Part shown: one piece after another, positions 10,287-22,668 of the stretch | How positions within the stretch are numbered: position 1 is the stretch's first letter | How the letters are laid out: every line of letters starts with the position of its first letter | Assembly (NCBI GenBank): GCA_025667525.1 | Contig: CM046882.1 | Span: 550,138,630-550,202,629 of the forward strand | DNA length: 64,000 nt | Source: Glebionis coronaria | Lineage: Eukaryota; Streptophyta; Magnoliopsida; Asterales; Asteraceae | Direction of reading: 5' to 3' | Position numbers and translations under genes: made by a program | The notes under the pieces: model-generated | Databases searched by the model: none | What the model saw: only the letters and a program-made list of their open reading frames with translations | What the model was told of the DNA's origin: nothing

Positions 10287-11672
10287 TTAAAGTTTGCACA
10301 CGTGTCCTGAATTCTCAAGATCAACATACCCTTCTGGTTGCTGCATATAGATGTCTTCATCTAAGAGACCTTTCAAGAAGGCATTTTTAACATCCATTTG
10401 CGATATCTCGTAGTCATAGTATGCTGCTATGGCTATAAGAATCCTAATAGCTCTTATGTCTGCTACATGAGAAAATGTCTCCTCATAGTCTACGCCAAAA
10501 GTTTGAGTAAAACTTTTAGCTACTAATCGAGCTTTATAGGATTTTACTTTTCCGTCCATGTTGGTTTTCTTCTTGTATATCCACTTATGTCTCACTACTT
10601 TAGCATTTGGTGGTGGATCTACAAGAATCGAAACATCATTAACTTTCATGGATTTCATTTCCTCATCCATAGCAAACATCCACTTATCCTTTTCAGGATT
10701 AAGTATGGCGGATTTATAATTGGCAGGTTCACAAAGATCCCCTACTTCATGATCATCCTCTATATTAAGACATATATTGCTATTTGAGTTTTTAATCGTT
10801 GCGGATCTACGCAAAGGAACTAATTCCGGTGGAACTGCCAGACTTTCTGGTTCTACAAGAATTACATCCCTAGTGTTTTCAGAAGGTAATGTATCTATAT
10901 GACTCTCTTCAAGGTCATAGTTTCTCCCACTGAATTCTTGATTTACAAGATCACTTTCAAGGAAGTCTCCATACCTAGCAACAATCACTTTGTTCTCAGG
11001 TGGATAATAAAAGTAGTAACCCATAGTTTCCTTAGGGTGTCCTACAAAGATACATTTCACAGATCGTTGTTGGAGTTTGTCACCCAAGTTACGTTTCACA
11101 TACGCCTCACAACCCCAGACCTTTAAATAAGACAAATATGGCTTCTTGCCATGCCATAGTTCATATGGTGTCTTATCAACCGTCTTTGTGGGAACCAAAT
11201 TTAAAATGTAAACAGCAGACTCTAAAGCATAATCCCAAAAGGATAAAGGTAAAGTTGTAAGATTAAACATAGATCGCACCATACCCAATAATGTACGATT
11301 TCTCCATTCAGATACACCATTTTGTTGTAAAGTATAGGGAGAAGTAAGATGCTGAACAATTCCATTCTCACTTAGATAATCTATATACTCTTGACTTAAA
11401 TATTCACCACCTCTATCAGAACGAAGAGCTTTAGTCTTCTTTCCTAGTTGCAGTTCTACTTCTGCTTTAAACACTTTGAATATTTCAAATACCTCATGTT
11501 TATGCTTAAGTAAATAAACATAACCATAACGGCTATAATCATCCGTAAATGTTAAGAAGTAGCTAGCACCTTTCCTTGACACATGTCTAAGCGGTCCACA
11601 CACATCAGTATGTATTAATCCAAGTAGATCAGTAGCTCTTTCAATATTGCTATTAAAAGGTTTCTTGGTCAT
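10287..11672 (-). pseudogene. Copia integrase plus N-terminal reverse transcriptase
   Basis: A 461-codon open frame covers the integrase core and the start of RT. Catalytic acid positions are visible in LIHTDVCGPLR (first D), ALRSDRGGEYL (second D) and QQNGVSEWRNRTL (E). The C-terminal integrase region holds KTPYELWHGKKP and KVWGCEAYVK. After an acidic linker, RT starts with KWIYKKKTNMDGKVKSYKARL and reaches QMDVKNAFLKG, which carries the first RT aspartate. It ends with HVCKL and a stop before the YVDD block. Some residues differ from consensus (GFTQ is SFTQ, FSPV is FSHV). It is the best preserved pol segment of this copy but is cut off from protease and the rest of RT. Confidence 0.92.
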
Positions 11673-11693
11673 CTTTCCAGAGATACAAGACTC

Positions 11694-11987
11694 TCATTTA
11701 TTAAATGATTCATCATTGATATTTTCAAAAAGACCTTCACGTTGAAGCTTTGGTATACGAGTCTTCCCAATATAAGCAAGTCCACTATGCCAAAGATAAG
11801 AAGAGTTATTGTCAAACTTTCTCTTCTTATTCATGCTAAAGACAGATTTATTATTCTTGGATTCATTATCATGCATGTCTAATTCAAACACACCATTCAC
11901 TGAAATTGCATTAAAATAGAAAATACCATTTTTCCAAACAAAAATTCCATTATTATCAGTTGTATGAACGAATCCATTATTGAACAA
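11694..11987 (-). pseudogene. Copia GAG-pre-integrase (zinc-binding) segment
   Basis: The frame contains YLWHSGLAYIGKTRIPKLQ, the LWHxRLGHIGxxR histidine region that opens the copia integrase HHCC zinc domain. It ends FNK-stop, after which the same strand continues ESCISGKMTKKPF with the CxxC side, so a nonsense change splits the zinc domain. The second histidine is lost (LGH is LAY here), which would also impair zinc binding. Confidence 0.85.
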
Positions 11988-12130
11988 ACAAGAAAAGGAA
12001 ATAACACCCCTAACAATTGTAGGTGCATGATGACAATCATTTAAAATCAGTACTAAACCCGAAGGTAAAACTAAATTAAATGTTCCTATAGCTTCAACCC
12101 TGCTTGTGCGCCATTGCCCACTTGCAGAAA

Positions 12131-12313
12131 CTATTCCCCACAGGATAGCTTCCTTTCCAGATTAAATCCCTGTAGCGTATTACAAATGTTAATACCACAT
12201 CCCGTATCATATACCCAGGAATTTAATTTGTATGTTAAATTGAACAATTCAATCATAAATAAAGTACTTGAAGCTGCAGCGCTCTGCTTAGACTTCTTCT
12301 TTATTTCTCGCAA
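12131..12313 (-). pseudogene. Copia aspartic protease fragment
   Basis: The frame includes NSWVYDTGCGINICNTLQGF. DTG followed by the hydrophobic C-x-x-I-C pattern is the retropepsin catalytic loop of copia proteases. The fragment breaks off soon after it, and the stretch 11988-12130 is out of frame. It follows directly after the gag zinc knuckle, as expected. Confidence 0.85.
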
Positions 12314-13141
12314 CTCTTCGAGGTTAAGAGGGCAATTCCTCTTCTAGTGACCACTTGCCTTGCAATGGTGACAAGTCTCATCCTTTTGAGATCTATTCTT
12401 CTTGACAAAGTTCTGATTAGGTTTTGAATAAGTCGCAACTTATTTTCCCTTATCACCCTTTCCTTTGCCTTTCTTCTTGTTCGCTTGCGGTTTTGGCTTA
12501 TTCACTCTACCCTTTTGTGTGATTAGTACAGGAGGCGTAGAAGTAGATGCCTTATCTTTCAACCCCGTTTCATAGTCAATGAGCATTGCATGCAAATCAT
12601 TAACTGTCTTCCCCGTGCAATGCATATTATAGTTTCGAACAAAATCATCGAAGTCCTTGTTAAGGGACCTATTGATCAAGTTGATAGCCATATTATGATC
12701 ATAGGGTTGTCCTACTGCGATGAGCTGTTCCATATAACCCCTCATCTCCAAGTAATGTGCACTTACAGAATTTCCTGGAGCTTGCTTGCAGCTATGCAAA
12801 GCATCTACTAAGTCATAGATCTCCACGGCTTGCGGCTTCTCGAACATAGCCTTGAGCTCATCAAGCATTCGCTTTGGTAAAAATAGCTTATACTTCTGTT
12901 GAAGTGGAGGAGGAATTTTACCTAGCATTAAGCAAGCCACTTCAGAGTGCTTCTTAACATTAGCAGCGTGTTCAAGCCTTTGCGCATCAGATGCTGCTTC
13001 AGCAAGATCCTCCGGATAAGGAGTAGTCAAGATATCAACAGTACCCGCTGCTCGCAAGACAATTCTTAGTGAGCGGTACCAATCCTTGAAGTTTGGGCCA
13101 GTAAGTTCAGGACATTCAAAAAATGCTTTGAACGCAGCCAT
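12314..13141 (-). pseudogene. Copia gag with zinc knuckle
   Basis: The likely start is the ATG at 13141 (MAAFKAFFECPELTGPNF). A 14-codon upstream extension to 13183 is open but unlike gag. The UBN2-type gag body includes DWYRSLRIVLRAAGTVDILT, VACLMLGKIPP, IYDLVDALHSCKQAPGNSVS, INLINRSLNKDFDDFVRNYN and a lysine-rich tail ending near 12440. Past that stop, the zinc knuckle reads CHHCKASGH-stop-KRNC (12375-12330); a TAG at 12344-12346 replaces a codon inside the CCHC motif. Gag forms the virus-like particle and its knuckle binds RNA, but the broken knuckle and the stop at 12440 indicate a dead copy. This gag type is common in daisy-family copia elements, from memory. Confidence 0.9.
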
Positions 13142-14632
13142 TTCTATAGAAATAAGTTCAAATATTAGTATTTTCAATAACAAAATAATTTCAAGAAAAT
13201 AAAATTACCCTGGTATAAAAACCATATTATTTTCCTTGAATTCTAGAACTATATTGACATAGATCTATTACATCAGTTGATCTGGTAGTAATGCATGTAC
13301 TCAATGTAGCGACTTGTCGAACAATTCAACTGACAAACAATTTTCTGTTTCTAGATATTTAAGGGATTTACATTGCCAAAAGAACGTTTTGCATTATAAA
13401 CATGTTTCATCCCTTCTGAATGCATTAAGTTTTCAGATCTCACTGAGTAACTTAATTAAGTCGTCTAATTTGAGTAACGTAAAACCATCATACGAATTCT
13501 CATTCTATGAAAGTTTTCTCTCTATTACAACATCACCCAAAAATCTCGTTTGATGACGTAGCAATTTCAAGTGTTCGTCAATTAGGAGCATTCGCCTTAA
13601 ATTTTAAGGGTATAAATTTTGATGTCAAAATTAATGTATGGAGAAGCACGCATACAACTCCATAACATAAGTTTAATAAAATATTTAGTAAACTTTTCAC
13701 GAGACTAGATTTCTACATAAATTATGTTGAGGTATTGGTTAAACCAATTAAAGAATTTACCCACAACTATTCACAACGTACTTTTGCTAGAACTCGGCTA
13801 CGCACAAAGCAGTACCCTTATTCATTGTGTTTCGGATGTGAATTTGTGGTAAATCACCCATAAGATATAATTCAATTAACAATCGTAGGTAATTTCAATT
13901 TGACGCACAGGCGAGCCGGGAATTAGGTCAACGACTAATGGCTTAACACCTCCTTCCTTAACCGGGTACATGACTAGCGGTGCGTTATACCCACTTTATA
14001 GTTTGTCAAAAAGAGTAGGCCGTTAGATTATTATTGCAATTCACCAATCAACATAATCTTATGTAATTTAAATCTCTAACAAATCTTTATTTAAATATGA
14101 TTTAGTCCATATTATTTCTTTTCAAAAAAAACCGTTGTTTACAACAATTCAACAATTTTAATGTAAACAAGTAAAAAACAACTAAATCATAAACAAATAT
14201 TAACAATTTATATGTGTAATAAATAAATCAAACATCCACATGCAAACGATTTATTCAATAATCATCAAATCTAGGTTTATATATTCATATAAAAGTCTTT
14301 CCTAATTCAAGATTTATTGATCAAATAATCACGTAGCACATAAAATCATATAAATATATAATTTTACGATCCATGAAAACATGCACGTTTATCATGGATT
14401 CTCTCACAAATATTAATAATTAAATCTCTACGGATCGTAACCATACATGACATAACAATTAGTCATGTAATTTAATCTAAAATTATCCCACATGTAATTT
14501 AAGGTTTCAAAAAATTCTCTTTTTTTAATTAAAAATTCTGCCAAAACCCTAAATTTTTAAAAAACAAAACCCTAATTTAAAAAAAACCTAAAAACATGTA
14601 GTTTTAACTCAAAACAATTATTAGTTAAAAAA
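13142..14632 (-). other. Copia 5' leader (gag side)
   Basis: This is non-coding sequence between gag and the nested solo LTR. It matches 55619-55940 in part (GTAGCACATAAAATCATAT, the GATCCATGAAAACATGCA segment, and CTAAAAACATG...TTATTAGTTAAAAAAC), which identifies it as the leader of this copia family. Confidence 0.75.
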
Positions 14633-14637
14633 CTTTA

Positions 14638-17600
14638 TGTGACAATCCTCAAATTTCACATCTAAAGCTATGATTCTCAATATGAAAATTTGGCAAGAAA
14701 TTTTTGCTTTTATGCCTTACTTGGTAAGATGAACTGCTTCTCACAACCTGAACTGCCATTACAACATATTCCTATATGTTGTCAATACAATGTATATATC
14801 AAGTCTAAGATCTAAAAGTGATCTAATAAGTTCAATATTGATAAGAACATCTCACATATAACTATGATGCCCTAAATTCCCTTAGAAACCCTAGAATCCC
14901 TATAAATGAGTTGTAAACTCAAGAATGGTTAACTATGAATGGAGAATACATATGAATAAGTCATTATAAATTATAAACATGTTATAAACTATACTTTGAA
15001 GACATAATAATACCTAAGAATGGCAAGAACAAACCATACAAAGCTAAGTACAAGTCATTGTACATAATAGTCTAGATCACCACCTAGAAACCCTTGATAA
15101 ACAACATTTAAGCATTATAACTACATAAAATCTATGTAATATTATAAAAAAATATACTAATTACAATCTAACAAATAAAGGAAAGTTAATTGATCACAGA
15201 TTACTAATATTCACTAATCCAAGGCTAATTACACGTTAAGACCTAGTAACCAAGATTAGCATATAAAATCCATTATATATTGAATTTGAGTCTAATATTT
15301 TGCCATAAATTATAAAACTCAACTATATATCATACTAAGAATATAAATTTATTTCAACTCAAGTTACAAGTTGGTAAAACATAAAGTACAAGTTATCAAA
15401 GCATAGGATCTTAAGCTCCCATAATTATCCTTAGAATATGATCAACCTATATAAACCCATAAACTTAAAATGTAGAATCCTTAGAAGTCATAAACATACT
15501 ATATAAGCCCTAGAATAAGTGTTTATAAAGGTACAAACACTAATTACCCAAGATAGAAAGTCATTAGGCTTAATGACCTAAAAACCCTAATATTAAGAAA
15601 TCTACATAGAATCACTACCTAGTTCTTTTTGGACATGTCTATTAATATTTATAGGACTTCATTAAGGTTATAAGATTATGTTAAGATAATGTACAAGTAC
15701 CCTAATGAACAAGGTACAAGATTTCAATGCATGGCTTGTAAATTAGGTCAAAATGGATATTTTCACCCTTTAGACATGTTTACTTAGAATAACTTAATAA
15801 AACCAATGTAGGGACTTCATGAATCACATTTATTAAGATTAAACCCTAAATCATTAGAAACCCTAACCCGCCTAAGGTTTTTTTCCATTTTCACATCAAA
15901 CCTTTGTTAAACTTCAAACCAAAGACACAAACTTCTTAGTTACAGTTTATATAACCTAAATAAACCCTAATCCATCACTAATCACATTCCTAAACCCTTA
16001 ATCACAAAATCACAAAGTATAAAGTTACAAGTCCTAGTTTTGAATCCGCCTAGGTTTTTCCCTCCAAAAATACATTCAAATACTTTCCCTGCCAATTTTT
16101 AACTTAGAATCAGTACTAATAGATATTTTGGGATATTTTAAGTAGGTGATGCACCTACTTGTGTGCTACACATCATGGTTCTTATCTATGTCTAGCCATG
16201 AGTTCATATTGGCCATAGGTTGAAGATTAACATGAACCTAACCCCTAAAAACGTGCATAGACCTTACCTAGGAACCCTTAGTCACCAAGTAATATTACAC
16301 ATTTACCCTTTTGCCTTGGAGCCTAAGTGTTGGAAACACTATAAATAGAGGCGTATAGCCTTCATTTCAACTTGCACCCCGTTTTCTCTTAACCTCCATA
16401 CCCATTCTCCATTTCCACTTCTATATATGTCCTAGGACATGTACCTAGACCAGAAACCAGGTCTAGAAGCTAGCCATTGAAGCTCTTGAGGCTTTGATAG
16501 CAAGATGTGCTCATAAGAAGTCATTAAGAGCCATTTTGGAGCATCCTAGGTAATCACTTTGTTAGCTATGCTTTGATCTTGTTATAATACTTTCTTAGAG
16601 TTGTTATACTGTTAATAAGATGTAATAAAGATAATCTAAAAGAAACTAAGTTATTTCATCAATTTAAATGAAAGTTATAAGTTAAAGATGTCTTAAAACC
16701 CTAGTTTTGTAATTTACATAAAATAATAAGCAAAAACCCATTTCAAAAGCTATAATTCCAGATAAAAGTTTTTATTATGATTATAAACTTGTTTTGAAAC
16801 TTTGTTTTAAATTCCTAGATCATTTAGTCCATTTTTGAGGCTGTTATGTGATTTTTTCAAGTATAAGGACTAAAACTGTCATTTCTAAAACTATTTAACA
16901 TGTTGAGCCAAAAGTGTCATTTTATGAAAGTTAAAGCTATAATAATAAATGTTGGAAAGTTTGAGGTCCTAAGGTTAAATATTGAGGGTTTAAAATGCAA
17001 ATACTAAAACTATATACTTTAGGGGTTAAAAGTGTAATTATACCAAACTATAACAAAAAGGGCTAATTTTGCTAATTTTGAAACTAAAGAAGATTAATTA
17101 TTAATATGAGGAAGTAATGAAAGTATCATGTTAGTAGGGAGCTTTGTACAAAGATGTTCCATCTCGATATTACGTTCTGACTGAGTGGTTGGGTATACGA
17201 TTTAAAGTGCCTCGCTCCTCAAACGTTTATAGAATGACTTCTAAGTATGATGTCCCGAACAATGGTTATAGAATTACAACCAAATATTAATAAAAGAATA
17301 TATAACCAACACTTAACAGTATTGAACTAAAAGTCGAAGACTTGATACTATATACAATGTATTAATCCAGGTTTGTGTGAGATCAAGTTGTTGTTTATGA
17401 GACCAAGTTGTGGTTTTTATGATCAAGCTGTTTATCTGTGAATGAAATATATCTGATTATAGCTTGGATTCTATGGACATGAGGTGAGTTCATAGCCTCG
17501 CTTTTAAATGCTTTATAAATGATTTAAAAACCCGTGAGAGGGATATATGTTAAAACTTGAATACAAGTGCTTTTAAAATTGTATGGTATGATTATTGACA

Positions 17601-18225
17601 CTATATTTACTACTGCCACTAAGTCCCTTTTTAATCGTGAACCGCTAATCATTTCTTGAAAATGAGCGCTAATATTGTGAATAGTACTATTTGGGGGTTG
17701 ACATCCCCTATCTGGGCAAGTAGCGCTTGCTAGCAGCTGAAGGTTCCTACCTTGGCTAAAGAGATACACTTTATTTTGCTAAACTAAGGATAGTCTGGCA
17801 GGCTTCCTTCTTATAAGGGTAGTTTGTTGGATATTGTCTAGCAGCGGGGTCATGAGCATAGTGTTGTATGATAGCTATTTTATGTGGGTGTATAACAACG
17901 TAGCCCGGAGGATATACTTGTATTCAAAACTGTTATTACAAACCTATGAATTCACTCAACATTTGTGTTGACTTTAAGCATATATCTCAGATAAATGGTG
18001 ACTGATAGCATGGAGCAGCACAAGGATGGCATGAAGAGGTACAAGACTGAAATTATTCTAGATTTTGGGAACCTCATATTGTAAAACTCTAATTTTTCAA
18101 TGAAATATAAAGAAAGTTGATTTCATCACTCTTTTGAGTTGTTTTCTATTATTATGACTTATTTTCTATGAAGTAATACCCCAGATCAATGTTCCGCAGC
18201 GTAAAGGTAAAATGGGGGTGTTACA
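14638..18225 (+). mobile_element. Solo Ty3/gypsy LTR, 3.59 kb, TSD CTTTA
   Basis: It starts TGTGACAATCC and ends GGGGGTGTTACA. Both sides carry CTTTA (14633-14637 and 18226-18230). The other copy of the same copia leader, at 55935-55945, has a single CTTTA with no insertion, which confirms the ends. A TATA box (CTATAAATAG, 16339-16348) divides it into about 1.7 kb of U3 and 1.9 kb of R-U5. There is no internal coding region or PBS, so it is a solo LTR. Its U5 segment GTGAGTTCATAGCCTCGCTT (17484-17503) recurs in the LTR at 48950 and 54684, so the two families are related. Confidence 0.88.
16339..16348 (+). promoter_or_regulatory. TATA box of the solo gypsy LTR
   Basis: CTATAAATAG is followed by a pyrimidine-rich leader (CCCGTTTTCTCTTAACCTCC), the usual layout of a plant LTR promoter. 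Confidence 0.6.
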
Positions 18226-18260
18226 CTTTAGATTTTCGATAATTATAGCATGTTAAAACG

Positions 18261-18273
18261 GCTCTCGATGCCA
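18261..18273 (-). other. Copia primer-binding site
   Basis: The minus strand reads TGGCATCGAGAGC, a variant of the initiator-methionine tRNA complement TGGTATCAGAGC with one change and one extra base. It lies one base from the LTR end at 18275. Confidence 0.75.
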
Positions 18274-18274
18274 C

Positions 18275-18890
18275 TGAAGGTTTATATAGTTCATAACAAT
18301 TACACGAAACCCTAAACGAGATCAAAGCACACATAGCGGAAGCGATTTAACAAGATCATAATAATAACACAATTATAATTAATCGAGTTAGGGTTACATA
18401 CCTTTACTCTAAAGAAAATCCATAAGACGAAGAATGAATCACCAATTCGGGTTTATACCGTATATCACCAAGATATAGTCTTAAGTAAGACTATATTACG
18501 ATCTTGTACACACGTAGTACAACGAGCTAACCGTGATTCTAGCACGTGTAAACCTAGCTATAATGATAGTATAAAATCTACCCAACAACCCTAGAGAGGG
18601 GCTAGGACTAGATTTAAACTAAAACCGAGCACCAAGAAAAACCACACCAACCCCTTTGTGGGTTGATGTTGCGATCGACCAAGAGAAGAGAAAGAGGAGA
18701 GATTGAAGTGTGTGGAATTATGAGGGGTGAGGGGATGTATTTATAGGCCTAGAAATCTTGTAGCCCAAACAAATAAAAGGAAATATTTTTCCTTCCCCTT
18801 GTGTGCCCTAACCGACCGTCGAACACCCCTTCATGGGGTGTTCCGGAACCTTCCGTCCTTCTTTCTTTATAATACTCTTTCTATATATTA
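18275..18890 (-). mobile_element. Copia 5' LTR, truncated at its outer end
   Basis: It matches 7719 to about 8330 through CTTTCTATATATTA, then stops. About 190 bp of LTR present in the other copy is missing, and an Athila LTR fragment follows directly. Confidence 0.88.
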
Positions 18891-19984
18891 TGTGATGTTT
18901 TTGGACGTTTGCTGAGATGCCAGAGGTGTAGAGATAATCTTGGCCTTTCTTTTTGATATGGAGAACAAGCAATTCCATCCTAGACGTTTGAATCTCTGTC
19001 TCACTATGTATTCTTCCCAAAAGTGTAGCAGGGGAGGTATCATGTAACAACATGGGTGAGATGGCAGCCAAGTAGTGGGTGGGGTTTTGTTTAGGTGATG
19101 GTAAATTAGCAATCTGGAGCTAATTACAAATTTTCCATTTGATTTGAACATTTGGTGGATTAGGGTTCATGTGTGAATAGTTAAGTGTTTAATCCGTTTT
19201 GGGGGTTTTGGTTAGTGTTTAGGCGCCAAGTTTAAACTTGGATTAAGTATTAATAAACGGGGTTAGTGGGTTGGTGAGGTGGCAAGGAGGTGAGTTGTGA
19301 TTGGTTGAGGGTGTTAGTGGGGTGATGTGGCAGCCACTGGTTGGTTAAGGTAAGTATTTGTGTCTCCCAACTTTAGTCCCTCCCTTTCCATTTTGTGTTC
19401 AAATAAAGTATTGGCAGATTTCCTTTGTATATGAAGTTTTGATTTTTATACTTTGGCCCACATAAACTTTTGCAAAGTATAATCAAGGGTATATTTTGCC
19501 ATTTCTTGAATCTTGAAGGGCTTTAAAGGACTATTCTTGAAACTTTAAGGTCTTCACTTGTATGATTGAATTTGTGGAGGACTAAAAGTGACAAGTCTTC
19601 ATTTTTTAGGGACAATTCTTGCCAATTCTTCAAAGTTGAGGGTCCTTTTTGTAATTTTGACAAACTTTAGGGACCAAACTTATAATTATGAATATACAAG
19701 GGTATAAAGTATCATTTCTTCAATGATAAAGGACCTTTCTTGTACATCTTCAATTCTTCAAGGAATTTTCTTGGAAAATCAACACTAGGGTCCGGTTCAT
19801 TGTGCGGCTTCTTTTCCCGTGTTTGTTTTTTGTTGATTCTTGTGATCTTTTGTCATTTTCTCGATATCCGTACCTAAAATACACATTGAACAAACGCAAG
19901 CAGATATTTGGCACTTTTTATGATATTTTCATCGTTTTAAGCCCGTTTTAGACGATGAGACTATGTATAAAAGCAGTCTCATCA
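18891..19984 (-). mobile_element. Athila 3' LTR, outer part missing
   Basis: It is closely matched by 47632-48724. The minus-strand start is TGATGAGACTGC, next to the PPT. A 9-bp dyad (GATGAGACT...AGTCTCATC, 19954-19983) marks the LTR end. It stops at 18891, whereas the other copy continues to about 46866, so roughly 0.8 kb or more is missing. Confidence 0.85.
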
Positions 19985-19996
19985 CTCCCCCATACT
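19985..19996 (-). other. Athila polypurine tract
   Basis: On the minus strand AGTATGGGGGAG directly precedes TGATGAGACTGC. The upstream context, CATTGCGTGAGG...CAATGG, parallels CATTGCATGAGG...CAATGG before the 3' LTR of the gag-protease element at 42135. Confidence 0.8.
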
Positions 19997-21782
19997 AAAC
20001 CATTGTCGTGCCCTCACGCAATGCTAGAATAAAGTATCTTAGCATCTCTAAAATTCATTTTTATCGACTTTTATTGAAACGTAAACTTACTACACTACTA
20101 CTACTTGCGTTTTAGACATAATGTATGATTTTCATCGCAAAATGGGACGTTTAGGTTCATAGAACAAGAACACGTGAATGCTTCGTTAGAAATAATTTCG
20201 TCGTCCTCGATTTTCACCCAATTCCATGCTAAGCGTGTAACGAGATCATTGTCATTATAAGTTAGTAATGCTAACACTACTCATATGCCCTAATCACGTA
20301 CTTAGACTCCCTTAATCCTAATTGGTATCTATTATATTTTATTTTTGTCTTGAATGATCATGATGATACATTGTTGACTTATGCGATGATAGAGATTAAG
20401 GTCCAAAAATAGAGTCATAACGGTGTAACCAAAATCGCATTAATAACCTTCCCTTATAGACAACGATGTCAAAAAATAAGTCAACAAGAAGGATCGATAA
20501 ACACGGTTTTTTAACGGTTTTGAACATGAGACTTATTACCAAGATTTTTATACGCCCCCTAATAGATGGGCCTTATTATCATAGGTTTACCTCCATCTTT
20601 TATTCAACTTCGCCATGGAGCTTTTATTATGACTTCGGTATTGCCTTGCCTTTTATTTAACCTCGCCATGAGGTGTTTATTATGGCCAAAGACGTATAAC
20701 CTCAACGTAAAACGTAATTTTGGATCTTTAAAGCTTCAAAATTTAAGGATTTCACTTTCAATTTTCGCATAGATTTTTCGGCCTTGTGAGCCTGAAATTT
20801 TTTCTTGATTTAGGTGAGGGACTTAAAATTATTATTGGGTGAAGCTTTCGATTATTCGGGGTGCCAATACTTCAAGACCGTGACGCTGGCGATACCTTAA
20901 GGTTTTCCCAATTTAATTACATGGAAGCTACTAGAAAAGACTAGAAACCAACAATTAAGACTAAACCGCTAAGTCAGTACTTATTAGCAAATTATATATA
21001 CAAGCGAAGGGAGAATAAGCAAACAATTAGAACACATGAGTTTTTGAAAGAATATGAGTACTCTACGTTTAGCATAGTAACTTATAATATCATTTCTCGT
21101 CCTCATTTAAGAGACTTAGCCTAAAAATAGTTAAGGAATCGAAGCTAAGTGCTCATCATGCACGGTCGAGTCAAAAATTACTCTTATTCTCGCCATCAGA
21201 AAATCTGCATTCGTGTCTTTACACACTTATGAAAACATGAGAAATTTTTTAAAATTTGGCCATTTTTAGCCTTATTTTGCAACAAAACGATAAAAAAGAT
21301 AAACTTTGGAAAGCGTGAGGGTTTAGCAAGGCAAGTATCTATTCACCCCCCATACTAAAGTTAAACATTGTCCTTAATGTTTAGAGTCTAAGGGTAAAAT
21401 ACCCCCATACTAGAGACGTAGTCGAATGCTTAATCTAGCATGGAAGGGGTGGAGCCATTAAATCTATAGCCGTTTATAAAGTGTGCTAAAATACCTAAGG
21501 TTAGAACATCAAAGGATAAATCATATGGATATCGAGAAATTCTTCAAAGCAAGCGATCGAGTGCTCACGTAAAACGAACACGAGAAGCTCCAATCGTGAA
21601 GATGATCATCTAAAAACCACAATTCACAAACAACCACGGAAAAAAGGTTGGAAGGGCACAAATCCCCTCACATTAGCTACATTAGAAAGCGATAATATGC
21701 ATATGGATAAGCATGGGAACTCCCCCACGAGGCACCTCGTTTTTTAATACCGAGTCATGAGCTTGACTCGATCCCCTCAATA
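19997..21782 (-). other. Athila 3' non-coding region
   Basis: There is no open frame of interest between the end of integrase and the PPT. It contains the gypsy motif pair around ACATTAAGGACAATGT with adjacent TATGGGGG tracts (21345-21405, minus strand). It also carries a block (20239-20316) conserved in the gag-protease element at 41838-41916. Confidence 0.7.
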
Positions 21783-22298
21783 CTAATTATCATTGGGGAA
21801 GGTGACTTGGTCGAGGTCGTCCAAAGAAGGGACTTCCCCACCAAAGTAGTGCTTAACCCTATGACCATTCACCTTAAAGTTAGGACCATCATTTTGAGCT
21901 AGCTCGATGGTCCCATAAGGAAACACTTGGGTGATGGTGAACGGTCCGGACCAACAGGATTTCAACTTGCCGGAAAATATTTTCAATCTTGAGTTAAAAA
22001 GCAACACTAGATCCCCAATGTTAAAAACCCGGTTTTTAATTTTTAAATCATGAAAATTTTTAGTTTTCTATTTATAAATCAATGAATTTTCATAAGCAAT
22101 GTCTCTTAATTCATCTAATTCATTCAATTGCATTTTCTGGTGTTTTCTCGCAGTCTCAATGTCATCATTACAATGCTTTAGGGCCCAATAAGCTTTGTGT
22201 TCGAGTTCAATTGGAAAGTGAAAATTCTTCCCATACACGAGCTTATAAGGAGTGCACCAAATGGGCGTCTTAGGCGGTACGAAAGGCCCATATACCAC
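21783..22298 (-). pseudogene. Athila integrase C-terminal region
   Basis: Two overlapping frames make up the end of pol. 22068-22298 has PYKLVYGKNFHFPIELEHKA and YWALKHCNDD. 21783-22007 has LKSCWSGPFTITQVFPYGTI and NGHRVKHYFGG. These are the conserved post-core segments of gypsy integrase, including the GPF/Y-like module. A frameshift near 22010-22060 separates them. The stop at 21783 is the natural end of pol. Confidence 0.88.
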
Positions 22299-22656
22299 TG
22301 TCTAACTTATCCGACCAAGATTGTCGGTTTTCTCCTATCGACCTCTCCAAAATTCTCTTCAAAGCTCGGTTTAAAACCTCGACGTGCCCACTCGTTTGTG
22401 GGTGATAAGCCGTAGAAAGCCGATGTGTAACCCCATATTTCTTTAAAAACTTTTCGAATTGGTCGTTACAAAAATGGGTTCCACGATCGCTTATGATTAC
22501 ACGAGGGGTTCCAAGCCGAGAGAACAATTGTTTCAAGAACTTGACTACCACGCGAGCATCGTTTGTGGGCAAAGCCTTAGCTTCCACCCACTTGGATAGG
22601 TAGTCAACGGCGACAAGGATATACTTATTACCACGAGATGATGGGAACGGCCCCAT
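22270..22656 (-). pseudogene. Athila integrase catalytic core
   Basis: The frame reads [20 protein letters not shown], then [60 protein letters not shown] and [13 protein letters not shown]. The D-D-E triad is visible: D in AVDY, D in ISDRG and E in GHVEV. The core is nearly full length, but both joins, to the zinc domain upstream and the C-terminal part downstream, are broken. Confidence 0.93.
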
Positions 22657-22668
22657 AAAATCAATGCC

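Larger units (their letters stand above)
7719..18890 (-). mobile_element. Degenerate copia (Ty1) element with a nested solo LTR
   Basis: Parts, in minus-strand order: 5' LTR (18890-18275, cut at its outer end), PBS (18273-18261), leader interrupted by a 3.6-kb solo LTR, gag (from 13141), protease, GAG-pre-integrase, integrase, RT, RNase H (to 9318), 3' non-coding region, PPT (8540-8527) and 3' LTR (8526-7719). The domain order PR-IN-RT-RH is diagnostic of copia. The two LTRs are about 93% identical over the shared part by eye. Numerous stops and frame breaks make it inactive. Confidence 0.92.
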
